NCBI RefSeq assembly: GCF_030815415.1
Contig: NZ_JAUSWW010000001.1
Location: forward strand, 1,984,001-2,048,000
Reading direction: 5' to 3'
DNA: 64,000 bases
Source: Streptomyces canus
Lineage (GTDB): Bacteria > Actinomycetota > Actinomycetes > Streptomycetales > Streptomycetaceae
The notes under the pieces are model-generated. The model had not been told where the DNA came from. It saw only the letters and a list, made by a program, of their open reading frames with translations, and ran no database searches. The first letter of the stretch is position 1, and each line of letters begins with the position of its first letter. This document shows, piece by piece, positions 7,594 to 14,865 of the stretch. The translations under genes and the position numbers were made by a program.

Positions 7594-8244
7594 TCAGACC
7601 CCCGTCGGCATGGCGGTCGCCGTCAGCGCCGTACCCAGCTCACCCATGATCATCCGCAGCCCCGGCGCCGCCGTCCCACTGCGCTCCTCCAGGTCCGCCA
7701 GCCGCTCCTTGTACCGTCCGCGCTCCTTGCGGGCGACCAGGGCGCTCACCCCGGCCGCGGCCGCCAGCACGACGACAGCCGCGTCCCGCTCGGAGACGTC
7801 CGCGGGCCGCACGGCCCCTTCGAGGATCTCCCGTGCCTCCTCGCGCAGCGCGTCCACGACGGCGACGCGTTCCAGGGCGTACTCGACGGTCGGGAAGAGA
7901 CCGAGGGCCCGGCGCTTGTCCGCCCGCAGGTACCCCTCGGCGGCGAGCTGTTCCCGTACGGCCTCCGCCGTCACGCGCGCGTGCAGCGGCACCCAGCTGC
8001 GCCACCGGTGCGGCCGGGACTCGCGTACGAGTTCCAGGAGCCCGTCGAGGACGGCGTCACCGGTGCGGGAGTCCATGTCGACCGGGGTGGCGATGCCGTC
8101 GTCGTCGACGAGCAGACCCCGCTGGGCCAGCTCGGTGAGGGCGCCGGCCCGCACCAGGTGGGTGGTGCCGGCGAGCTCGTTCCTCGTGGTGTCCCAGGCC
8201 AGCAGATAGAGCCGGGCGGGCAGCGACAGCGAGCCGTTGGGCAC
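7594..8244 (-). CDS. GPP34 (Golgi phosphoprotein 3-like) family protein
   Basis: A 216-aa protein with the GPP34 pattern: SLSLPARLYLLAWDTTRNEL at the N-terminus, ALTELAQRGLLVDDDG, LLELVRESRPHRWRSWV and the central VREQLAAEGYLRADKRRALG with LFPTVEYAL. Eukaryotic GOLPH3 binds PI4P; the bacterial members are common in actinomycetes, often near development genes, and have no assigned biochemical role. The ATG at 8244 (MPNGSLSLPA) is the only sensible start. The gene diverges from the ABC-F promoter. Confidence 0.85.
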   Translation of the reverse strand: MPNGSLSLPARLYLLAWDTTRNELAGTTHLVRAGALTELAQRGLLVDDDGIATPVDMDSRTGDAVLDGLLELVRESRPHRWRSWVPLHARVTAEAVREQLAAEGYLRADKRRALGLFPTVEYALERVAVVDALREEAREILEGAVRPADVSERDAAVVVLAAAAGVSALVARKERGRYKERLADLEERSGTAAPGLRMIMGELGTALTATAMPTGV

Positions 8245-8284
8245 GGGGCCTCCTCTAGGTGCGATCGGGTCTCACGTTAATTCG

Positions 8285-8313
8285 TTGACAGCCTTCACGC
8301 CCTCTCCTACGGT
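8285..8313 (+). promoter_or_regulatory. Strong vegetative promoter of the ABC-F gene
   Basis: TTGACA (8285-8290) and TACGGT (8308-8313) are separated by exactly 17 nt, a close HrdB-type match. Start of transcription would be near 8320, leaving a leader of about 218 nt before the ATG at 8538. The leader holds hairpins CACACA/TGTGTG (8382-8398) and CTCGAT/ATCGAG (8492-8522), suggestive of attenuation. Confidence 0.65.
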
Positions 8314-8537
8314 GTATGACGGTCCTGTTGCCGCCGATTGGAGAAGGACGTTGCTCGTCTGAGGTCCTGAGACACCGCGTCACACATCACCTGTGTGTGC
8401 GCTGCGTGCGACCTCGGCGTTCGAGCCGTCCTCCGGTGCAGGGCTCTTCTCATGCCCGCGGATTCCGGCTCCCCCTTGGTCCCAGGTGTCTCGATACGCG
8501 TTTGCCCCCTGTCGCATCGAGCAACCGCGAGGCCCGT

Positions 8538-10151
8538 ATGTCTACTTCCCTCACCTGCACGTCCCTCTCCTTCGCCTGGCCCGACGGCACCCCCGTCTTC
8601 GAGGACCTGGACATCGCCTTCGGCCCGGGCCGGACCGGACTGGTCGGCGTCAACGGGTCGGGCAAGTCCACCCTGTTGAAGCTGATCGCCGGTGAACTCG
8701 CCCCGGCCGACGGCGCCGTGCGCGTCGCGGGCGAGGTGGGCTACCTCCCGCAGAGCGTCACGCTCGACACCGCCCTGAAGGTCGACGAGGCGCTCGGCAT
8801 CGCCGACCGGCGTGCCGCGCTGCACGCCATCGAGGCGGGCGACGTGGCGGAGGCGCACTTCGAGACCGTCGGCGACGACTGGGACGTCGAAGAACGCGCC
8901 CTGGCCACGCTCGGTGAACTCGGCCTCGACCACATCGGGTTGGACCGCACGATCGGCGAGGTGTCCGGCGGCGAGTCGGTGCTCCTGCGGCTGGCCGCGC
9001 TGCTGCTGCGCCGCCCGGACGTACTGCTCCTGGACGAGCCGACGAACAACCTGGATCTGTACGCCCGCCGACGCCTCTACGCGGCCGTCGCGTCCTGGCC
9101 CGGTGTCATGATCGTGGTCAGCCACGACCGTGAACTCCTGGACCTGGTGGACCAGATCGCCGATCTGCGCTCCGGCGAGGTCACCTGGTACGGCGGCACC
9201 TTCTCCGCCTACGAGGAGGCTCTCGCCGTCGAACAGGAGGCCGCGGAGCGGATGATGCGGGTCGCCGAGGCGGATCTGAAGAAGCAGAAGCGCGAACTGT
9301 CCGATGCCCAGATGAAGTTGGCCCGCCGCAAGCGGTACGGGCAGAAGATGTGGGACCAGAAACGCGAGCCGAAGATCGTCATGGGGGCACGCAAGCGCGC
9401 GGCTCAGGAGTCCGCGGGCAAGCACCGCATCATGCACGAGGAGAAGCTCGCCGAGGCCAGGGAACGGCTGGACGAGGCGGTGGAGGCCGTACGGGACGAC
9501 GACGAGATCCGCGTCGAGCTGCCGTACACAGCCGTACCGCCGGGCCGGAACGTGCTGACCCTCATGGATCTGGAGCTGGCGTACGGGGCCCGGCGGACAG
9601 GCGGCTTCGACCTGCGCGGACCCGAGCGGATCGCGCTGATCGGGCGCAACGGCGCGGGCAAGACGACGCTGTTGCGGACCGTCGCCGGGGAGCTTGAGCC
9701 GGTGGCGGGCGAGGCGAGGGCACATGTGCCGCTGCGTTTCCTGCCCCAGCGTCTGGACGTGCTCGACGACGAGCTCAGCGTCGCCGAGAACGTGGCCCGG
9801 TTCGCGCCGGGCGCCACCAACAACCGGGTGCGGGCCCGTCTCGCCCGCTTCCTGTTCCGGGGCGCCCGCGCCGACCAGCAGGCGGCGACCCTGTCCGGCG
9901 GCGAACGCTTCCGGGCGGCGCTGGCCGCGCTGATGCTGGCCGAGCCGGCGCCGCAGCTGCTGATGCTGGACGAGCCGACGAACAACCTCGACATGGCGAG
10001 CGTGCGGCAGTTGACGACCGCGCTGGAGTCGTACGAGGGGGCGCTGATCGTGGCCAGCCACGACCTGCCGTTCCTGGAGTCGATCGGCATCACCCGCTGG
10101 CTGCTGCTGGACGGAGAACTGCGGGAAACCACGCCGGAGGCTGTCGGCTAG
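8538..10151 (+). CDS. ABC-F family ATPase (ribosome-acting, possible antibiotic resistance type)
   Basis: 537 aa with two fused nucleotide-binding domains and no transmembrane segments, so not a transporter. Domain 1 has Walker A GVNGSGKST, signature VSGGESVLL and LLLDEPTNNLD; domain 2 has GRNGAGKTT, LSGGERFRA and LMLDEPTNNLD. A long charged linker between them (about residues 225-320, helical, KKQKRELSDAQMKLARRKR) would be the P-site tRNA interaction motif that enters the ribosome. Family members rescue stalled or drug-bound ribosomes. The start ATG at 8538 follows GCGAGG; the frame is open back to 8316 but that region is leader RNA. Confidence 0.88.
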   Translation: MSTSLTCTSLSFAWPDGTPVFEDLDIAFGPGRTGLVGVNGSGKSTLLKLIAGELAPADGAVRVAGEVGYLPQSVTLDTALKVDEALGIADRRAALHAIEAGDVAEAHFETVGDDWDVEERALATLGELGLDHIGLDRTIGEVSGGESVLLRLAALLLRRPDVLLLDEPTNNLDLYARRRLYAAVASWPGVMIVVSHDRELLDLVDQIADLRSGEVTWYGGTFSAYEEALAVEQEAAERMMRVAEADLKKQKRELSDAQMKLARRKRYGQKMWDQKREPKIVMGARKRAAQESAGKHRIMHEEKLAEARERLDEAVEAVRDDDEIRVELPYTAVPPGRNVLTLMDLELAYGARRTGGFDLRGPERIALIGRNGAGKTTLLRTVAGELEPVAGEARAHVPLRFLPQRLDVLDDELSVAENVARFAPGATNNRVRARLARFLFRGARADQQAATLSGGERFRAALAALMLAEPAPQLLMLDEPTNNLDMASVRQLTTALESYEGALIVASHDLPFLESIGITRWLLLDGELRETTPEAVG

Positions 10152-10167
10152 CCGGGGACGCGGCGCT

Positions 10168-10199
10168 CCGGGTGCCCCTTGTGCCGGGAGGGCACCCGG
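10168..10199 (+). terminator. Hairpin terminator after the ABC-F gene
   Basis: CCGGGTGCCC and GGGCACCCGG form a 10-bp stem with a 12-nt loop, 16 nt past the stop. As usual in Streptomyces no U-tract follows. Confidence 0.55.
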
Positions 10200-10387
10200 G
10201 CGCCCGGCCCGCGCCCGCGCACACGCCGCATGAGCTGCTCGCGGCGCCGGGCTCGGTTACCGCCGCGTATCTCAGGAGGGCCACAGCCTGGAACCGGGGG
10301 TTTTGTGCGCGCGGGCCCGCCCTGCATGATGGCTGACCGGTGCCGCTTTTCCGGGGTGCCGTCCATGCCGCCGTTACGGAGTTCCTC

Positions 10388-11164
10388 GTGCCCAGCAAGA
10401 AGGCCCTCGTCCGCCGCCCCAGCCCGCGCCTCGCCGAAGGACTGGTGACGCACATCGAGCGCGAGAAGATCGACCTCGATCTCGCGGTCGAGCAGTGGGA
10501 GGCCTACGTCGAGACCCTGCGCGCGCACGGCTGGGACACGGTCGAGGTGGATCCGGCCGACGACTGCCCGGACTCCGTGTTCGTCGAGGACACGGTCGTC
10601 ATGTACAAGAACGTCGCGCTCATCACCCGGCCCGGCGCCGAGTCCCGGCGCCGGGAGACCGCGGGCGTCGAGGAGGCGGTGGCCTCGCTCGGCTGCTCGG
10701 TGAACTGGGTGTGGGAGCCCGGCACGCTCGACGGCGGCGACGTCCTGAAGGTCGGCGACACGATCTACGTCGGGCGCGGCGGCCGGACCAACGCGGCCGG
10801 CGTGCAGCAGCTGCGGGCCGCCTTCGAACCGCTCGGGGCGCGGGTCGTCGCGGTGCCGGTGAGCAAGGTGCTGCATCTGAAGTCGGCGGTCACCGCGCTC
10901 CCTGACGGAACGGTGATCGGACACATCCCGAAGGTGGACCGGCCCTCGCTCTTCCCGCGCTTCCTGTCGGTGCCCGAGGAGGCCGGCGGCCACGTCGTGC
11001 TGCTCGGTGGCCATAAGCTGCTCATCTCGGCGAGCGCGCCGAAGACGACGGAACTGCTCGCCGACCTCGGCCACGAGCCGGTCGTCGTCGACATCAGCGA
11101 GTTCGAGAAGCTGGAGGGATGTGTGACATGCCTCTCGGTCCGGATGCGGGAGCTGTACGCCTGA
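10388..11164 (+). CDS. ddaH: Dimethylarginine dimethylaminohydrolase (DDAH)
   Basis: 258 aa, hydrolysing N-omega-methylated arginines to citrulline and methylamines. It has the amidinotransferase-superfamily (guanidine-modifying) fold signatures: PADDCPDSVFVEDTVVMYKN with the substrate-binding Asp/Glu, ITRPGAESRRRE, GTLDGGDVLKVGDTIYVGRG, the active-site His in KVLHLKSAVTAL and a C-terminal EGCVTCLSVRMREL with the likely nucleophile Cys248. The GTG at 10388 behind ACGGAG gives VPSKKALVRRPSPRLAEG, matching remembered S. coelicolor DDAH in length and start. Monocistronic. Confidence 0.92.
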   Translation: MPSKKALVRRPSPRLAEGLVTHIEREKIDLDLAVEQWEAYVETLRAHGWDTVEVDPADDCPDSVFVEDTVVMYKNVALITRPGAESRRRETAGVEEAVASLGCSVNWVWEPGTLDGGDVLKVGDTIYVGRGGRTNAAGVQQLRAAFEPLGARVVAVPVSKVLHLKSAVTALPDGTVIGHIPKVDRPSLFPRFLSVPEEAGGHVVLLGGHKLLISASAPKTTELLADLGHEPVVVDISEFEKLEGCVTCLSVRMRELYA

Positions 11165-11267
11165 TCGAGTGAGCGGATCACTGATCAGCCCCGGGACCTG
11201 CGGTCCTGGGGCCTTGGCGTACACCCTGGAACATGCGCTGATCAGGGATCTTTACAGCGCGCTTAAC

Positions 11268-11311
11268 CTACGGTCTCGTAACCTACGTATTCGTAGCCTA
11301 CGCTTTCGTAA
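11268..11311. promoter_or_regulatory. Three phased palindromes upstream of the acyl-ACP desaturase
   Basis: CTACG-N4-CGTA(A/G) occurs three times, starting at 11268, 11283 and 11298, exactly 15 bp apart (spacers GTCT, TATT, CTTT); the middle copy is a perfect CTACG/CGTAG palindrome. A further CGTAG half-site follows at 11316. The array ends 68 nt before the desaturase start codon and is likely a repressor-binding region, probably of TetR type. Confidence 0.6.
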
Positions 11312-11378
11312 GTTCCGTAGGAGCCGGCAACCGCTCGCCGGTTTGTTCAGCTTTGTCACACGTCCCCCTGGAGTCCCC

Positions 11379-12353
11379 GTGACGATCGCCACCCCTCACC
11401 TCGGCAGCCCTTCCGTCTGGACCGACGCCAAGCTGCTGTACGCCCTGGAGGAAGTGGTCGAGCAGGAACTCAACCGGCATCTCAAGGTCACCAAGGACTG
11501 GATGCCGCACGAGTACGTGCCATGGAGCGACGGCCGTAACTTCCCCGGCTTCTTCGAGGACGGCGAGGCCTGGGACAAGGAGCAGTCGAAGGTCACCGAG
11601 ATCGGCCGCATCGCGCTCGTGGTGAACCTCCTGACCGAGGACAACCTCCCCAGCTACCACCACGAGATCGCCTCGCTCTTCGGCCGCGACGGCGCCTGGG
11701 GCACCTGGGTGCACCGCTGGACCGCCGAGGAGGGCCGCCACGGCATCGTGATGCGCGACTACCTCCTCGCCTCGCGCGCGGTGGACCCGGACAAGCTGGA
11801 AGCGTTCCGCATGTCCCACATGAGCGAGGGCTTCGAGTCGGACAACCGGCACTCGATGCTGCACTCGGTCGCCTACGTCGCCTTCCAGGAGCTGGCGACC
11901 CGCGTCTCGCACCGCAACACCGGCCACCAGTCGGGCGACCCGGTCTGCGACCGCATGCTGGCGCGCATCGCGACCGACGAGAACCTCCACATGGTCTTCT
12001 ACCGCAACCTCCTGAAGGCCGCGTTCGAGCTGGCCCCCGACCTGACCATGCAGGCCGTGCGCGACGTCCTCGTCAACTTCCGCATGCCCGGCCACGGCAT
12101 GCCCGGCTTCGAGCGGTTCGCGGCGCAGATGGCGATCGGCGAGGTGTACAACCTGCGCATCCACCACGACGACGTCATCCAGCCGGTCCTGCGGTTCCTG
12201 AAGGTCATGGACATCGACGGTCTCGGCCCCGAGGGACAGAAGGCACAGGACGAGATCGGCCTGTACATGGGCGCTCTCGACTCGGAGGCCTCCAAGTTCG
12301 ACGAGAAGCTGGCCGCGCGCAGGGCGCGGATGGCGGCGCGCGCCGCCGGCTGA
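11379..12353 (+). CDS. Acyl-[ACP] desaturase (stearoyl-ACP 9-desaturase family)
   Basis: 324 aa, a soluble di-iron acyl-ACP desaturase introducing a double bond into saturated acyl chains. The two EXXH di-iron motifs are TAEEGRHGI and ATDENLHMV, each in a long helix; supporting Glu residues lie in LYALEEVVEQELNRHLKVTK and LLTEDNLPSYHHEI. The GTG at 11379 (VTIATPHLGSPSVWTDAK) follows TGGAG at a good distance; the open frame further upstream covers the operator array and is not translated. It ends before a strong terminator. Regulation is probably through the three phased palindromes in its leader. Confidence 0.92.
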   Translation: MTIATPHLGSPSVWTDAKLLYALEEVVEQELNRHLKVTKDWMPHEYVPWSDGRNFPGFFEDGEAWDKEQSKVTEIGRIALVVNLLTEDNLPSYHHEIASLFGRDGAWGTWVHRWTAEEGRHGIVMRDYLLASRAVDPDKLEAFRMSHMSEGFESDNRHSMLHSVAYVAFQELATRVSHRNTGHQSGDPVCDRMLARIATDENLHMVFYRNLLKAAFELAPDLTMQAVRDVLVNFRMPGHGMPGFERFAAQMAIGEVYNLRIHHDDVIQPVLRFLKVMDIDGLGPEGQKAQDEIGLYMGALDSEASKFDEKLAARRARMAARAAG

Positions 12354-12373
12354 CGTCACCCCGGAGCACACGA

Positions 12374-12410
12374 GCCGGCCCGCGCGGAGAAATTTTCCGC
12401 GCGGGCCGGC
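12374..12410 (+). terminator. Strong hairpin terminator after the desaturase gene
   Basis: GCCGGCCCGCGCGGA pairs with TCCGCGCGGGCCGGC across a short AT-rich loop (GAAATTT), a 15-bp perfect stem. Confidence 0.85.
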
Positions 12411-12434
12411 TTCCGTCTGCGGCATCATGCGGCC

Positions 12435-13274
12435 ATGCGGCAGAACAGCACGGTGGAACAGGCGGTCGGCTCTCTGCTCGGCCTGGTCGACGGGGAGACC
12501 GCCGAGCGGGTACGGGCACGGACCGGGCTGCCCTCTCCCGAGCGGTCCAAGGCCACCGCGGAGCGGTTGCGACGGGCATGGACGTGGGCGACGCAGCTGC
12601 CGGCCTCAGTGGCGCTGTGGATTCTCGAGAACGACGATCCGGAGCTCAACGCTGTCGTGTGGAGGTACATCAGCACCGACTCCGGGCTGCGCAGGGCCAT
12701 CGCGCGCGGTGTGCCGTTCGGTCCCGGCCGCACCGGCACCATTCCCGTCGACCGCACGCTCCCGGGGGCGGAGAACGAGATCCCCGAGAGCTACGTCCGC
12801 CATGGCCTCGTCGGCTCTCTGCGCGAGGTGGATTCCATGGCCGCGGGCCGCGCCGCCGCCTCCATGGTGCTGACGCGCGCCGACTGGCAGACCGTCGGCG
12901 AGGCCGACGGCGAGCGCCCACTGCCCGGTTACGCGCGCTGGGCGCTGTCCGTACGGCCGGACTGCCCTCCTTCCGTGCGGGCGGGATTCGGCTCGCACGC
13001 CAAGTTCACCCACCGGGTCCGCCAGGTGGGCGTCTACGACGGTCCCGCCGAGTACGTGATGTCCGAGGGGCCGGCCATCCGCGTCCTCGAGGTGCTCGCG
13101 ATGGGGCACGTGCTGTTCCCGAACCGCGTCCGGGAGGCGGAGGACGCGCTCCGCCCGCTCGTCCGGGAGCACTTGGGCGACCGTGAGGAGGCGTGGGCGG
13201 TGCTGGCCCAGCTGGTGGAGAGCTTCCACGGGAACGTGCCCGAACTCGTGGTGACCGCCGGCGCCATCGCCTAG
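12435..13274 (+). CDS. Hypothetical protein, helical, 279 aa
   Basis: A 279-aa ORF with strong GC3 bias from ATG 12435 (MRQNSTVEQAVGSLLGLVDG). I recognise no catalytic motif, signal peptide or membrane helix. The content is helical with segments such as PASVALWILENDDPELNAVV and AIRVLEVLAMGHVLFP, which could form HEAT-like repeats. It sits between the desaturase terminator and the CCA tRNA-like gene of the vWA/MoxR locus, in the same direction as the vWA gene but separated by about 180 bp, so a link to that locus is only possible. Confidence 0.7.
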   Translation: MRQNSTVEQAVGSLLGLVDGETAERVRARTGLPSPERSKATAERLRRAWTWATQLPASVALWILENDDPELNAVVWRYISTDSGLRRAIARGVPFGPGRTGTIPVDRTLPGAENEIPESYVRHGLVGSLREVDSMAAGRAAASMVLTRADWQTVGEADGERPLPGYARWALSVRPDCPPSVRAGFGSHAKFTHRVRQVGVYDGPAEYVMSEGPAIRVLEVLAMGHVLFPNRVREAEDALRPLVREHLGDREEAWAVLAQLVESFHGNVPELVVTAGAIA

Positions 13275-13291
13275 GCGACAGGGCCCAGGGG

Positions 13292-13368
13292 GGCGGGGCG
13301 GCTGGATTCGAACCAGCGTGTTCTGGTTTTGGAGACCGGTGCGCCTGCCTCTGCGCTACGACCCCGCC
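13292..13368 (-). tRNA. Atypical tRNA(Trp)-like gene, anticodon CCA
   Basis: The minus strand folds as a cloverleaf: 3-bp D stem GCG/CGC with loop CAGAGGCAGG, anticodon arm CCGGT-CTCCAAA-ACCAG (one C-A mismatch), and T arm GCTGG-TTCGAAT-CCAGC. The acceptor is odd: GGCGGGG pairs with CCCCGCC, then a bulged T, then CG/CG, a 9-bp stem with a bulge. A strictly 7-bp acceptor would have two mismatches. No 3' CCA is encoded. A TACGAT -10-like hexamer lies at 13385-13380. Its D arm is shared with the two tRNA-like genes at 19258-19411. It could be a tRNA mimic rather than a translating tRNA. Confidence 0.75.
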
Positions 13369-13458
13369 CTTGACGCCAGATCGTAATGCCTTGGCCCGAT
13401 GTCAGTGCGCCCTGGTACCAATGAGGCACGGGGGCAGGCCAGTACGGGGGGGCACGGG

Positions 13459-14865
13459 ATGGCGTACGGAGAGCGGGGGCGGCGTCCCCCGGTGGTCGAC
13501 CTCGCCGACCGCAGGGCACTGGAGTCGTACCGCCCGGCGGAGGCGGGGGTGGTGGAGGAGGCGCGGCGGCTCAAGGAGGCCGCGCTGCTGGACTTCGGGC
13601 TCACGCAGTCCGCGGTGGCGTCGTGGCTGTACGCCAAGTGCCACCACCAGATCCCGACGACCGCGATCGACACGGCGGCCGTGGTGGCGTCCGGCGACGG
13701 CACCTGTCTGCTGCTGTTCAACCCGGACTTCTTCGTCGGACTCGGCCTGGACGGCGTGAAGTTCGTCCTGTTCCACGAGGCCCGCCACCTCGTGCACCGC
13801 CATCTGCTCGCCGATCCCGAGCTGCACGACGACCCGGTCTTCGAGCTGGCCGCCGAGGTGTCCATCAACCATGTGGCACTGATCCGGCTCGACAGGCGCG
13901 AACTGCCGCTGCTGGACGGCCGGCCGACGGGCATCGACCCGCGCGAGGTGTACGACCGCTACCGCGCGGACCTCACGGCCCACGGACTGGAGCCGGTGTC
14001 GTACGAGACGTTCACCGAGACGGACCTGCGGGTCTACGGCGAGCTGAAGCGGATGCACCGCCCGCCGGTCCCGGAGCGCCGGCTGTGCGTGCGTCTGGCG
14101 GAGGGCGCCCCGGTCCCGGCCGACCAGGAGACCGTCGACGCGGTGACCTCCTCCGCGCTGCTCAACTCCCTGCTGGCGGCCCGGCGCGGGCACGCGGGCG
14201 CGGAGCGGGAACTGCTCGACCTCATGGACCGCACCCAGGACGGCAACGCCCGGGCGGCCCGGATCTGGGGAAACCTGGGCGCGGGCATGCTGCGCGGCGA
14301 GACCACGCGCACGCGTACGGTCGACTGGTGGCAGCGCTGGCTGGTCGACGTCCTCGGCTCCAAACTGCGTGATGGTGAGCGGCTGGTGTACCCGAAGAAG
14401 CGGGGCGCCCTGCTCGCGGCCCTCGGCCAGGATCCGATGCTGGCGCGGCGCGGCCCGGTGCGGGACAAGGTACTGGTCGTCGCGTACGACACCTCGGGCT
14501 CGATGCCGCACCATGTGATCACCTGGCTCACCGAACTCGTGGGCAGGATCGACGGCGTTCAGGCGCACTGGCTGTCCTTCGACGCCGTGGTGATGCCCTT
14601 CGTGCCGGGCGAGCGCGTCTACGGCGGTGGCGGCACCAGCTTCCAGGCCGTCGCGGACTACGTGGAGGGCCGTACGGAGGTGAACGGGCGGCGTTTCGAG
14701 GAGACCCCCGACGCTGTCGTGGTGCTCACCGACGGATACGCGCCGGCGATCACGCCCGCCGAGCCGGACAAGTGGATCTGGCTGATCACGGAGGGCGGCG
14801 ACGAATGGCCCGAGAGTCACACACCCGCGATGGACTGCCATCGCGTCATCACGGGATCGCGGTAA
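13459..14865 (+). CDS. HEXXH metallopeptidase-like plus vWA domain protein (DUF2201 type)
   Basis: 468 aa from ATG 13459. The N-terminal half has a zinc-metallopeptidase motif, KFVLFHEARHLVHRH (HEARH at residues 106-110). The C-terminal half is a von Willebrand A domain with a complete metal-ion adhesion site: DTSGSM (Asp344), GGGGTSF and LTDGYAP. This is the DUF2201 metallopeptidase/vWA-like arrangement, usually partnered with MoxR AAA ATPases as here, where the next gene starts one base after the TAA. MoxR/vWA pairs act as remodelling chaperones. Metal binding suggests a protease or a metal-dependent scaffold; the client is unknown. No signal peptide. Confidence 0.8.
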   Translation: MAYGERGRRPPVVDLADRRALESYRPAEAGVVEEARRLKEAALLDFGLTQSAVASWLYAKCHHQIPTTAIDTAAVVASGDGTCLLLFNPDFFVGLGLDGVKFVLFHEARHLVHRHLLADPELHDDPVFELAAEVSINHVALIRLDRRELPLLDGRPTGIDPREVYDRYRADLTAHGLEPVSYETFTETDLRVYGELKRMHRPPVPERRLCVRLAEGAPVPADQETVDAVTSSALLNSLLAARRGHAGAERELLDLMDRTQDGNARAARIWGNLGAGMLRGETTRTRTVDWWQRWLVDVLGSKLRDGERLVYPKKRGALLAALGQDPMLARRGPVRDKVLVVAYDTSGSMPHHVITWLTELVGRIDGVQAHWLSFDAVVMPFVPGERVYGGGGTSFQAVADYVEGRTEVNGRRFEETPDAVVVLTDGYAPAITPAEPDKWIWLITEGGDEWPESHTPAMDCHRVITGSR

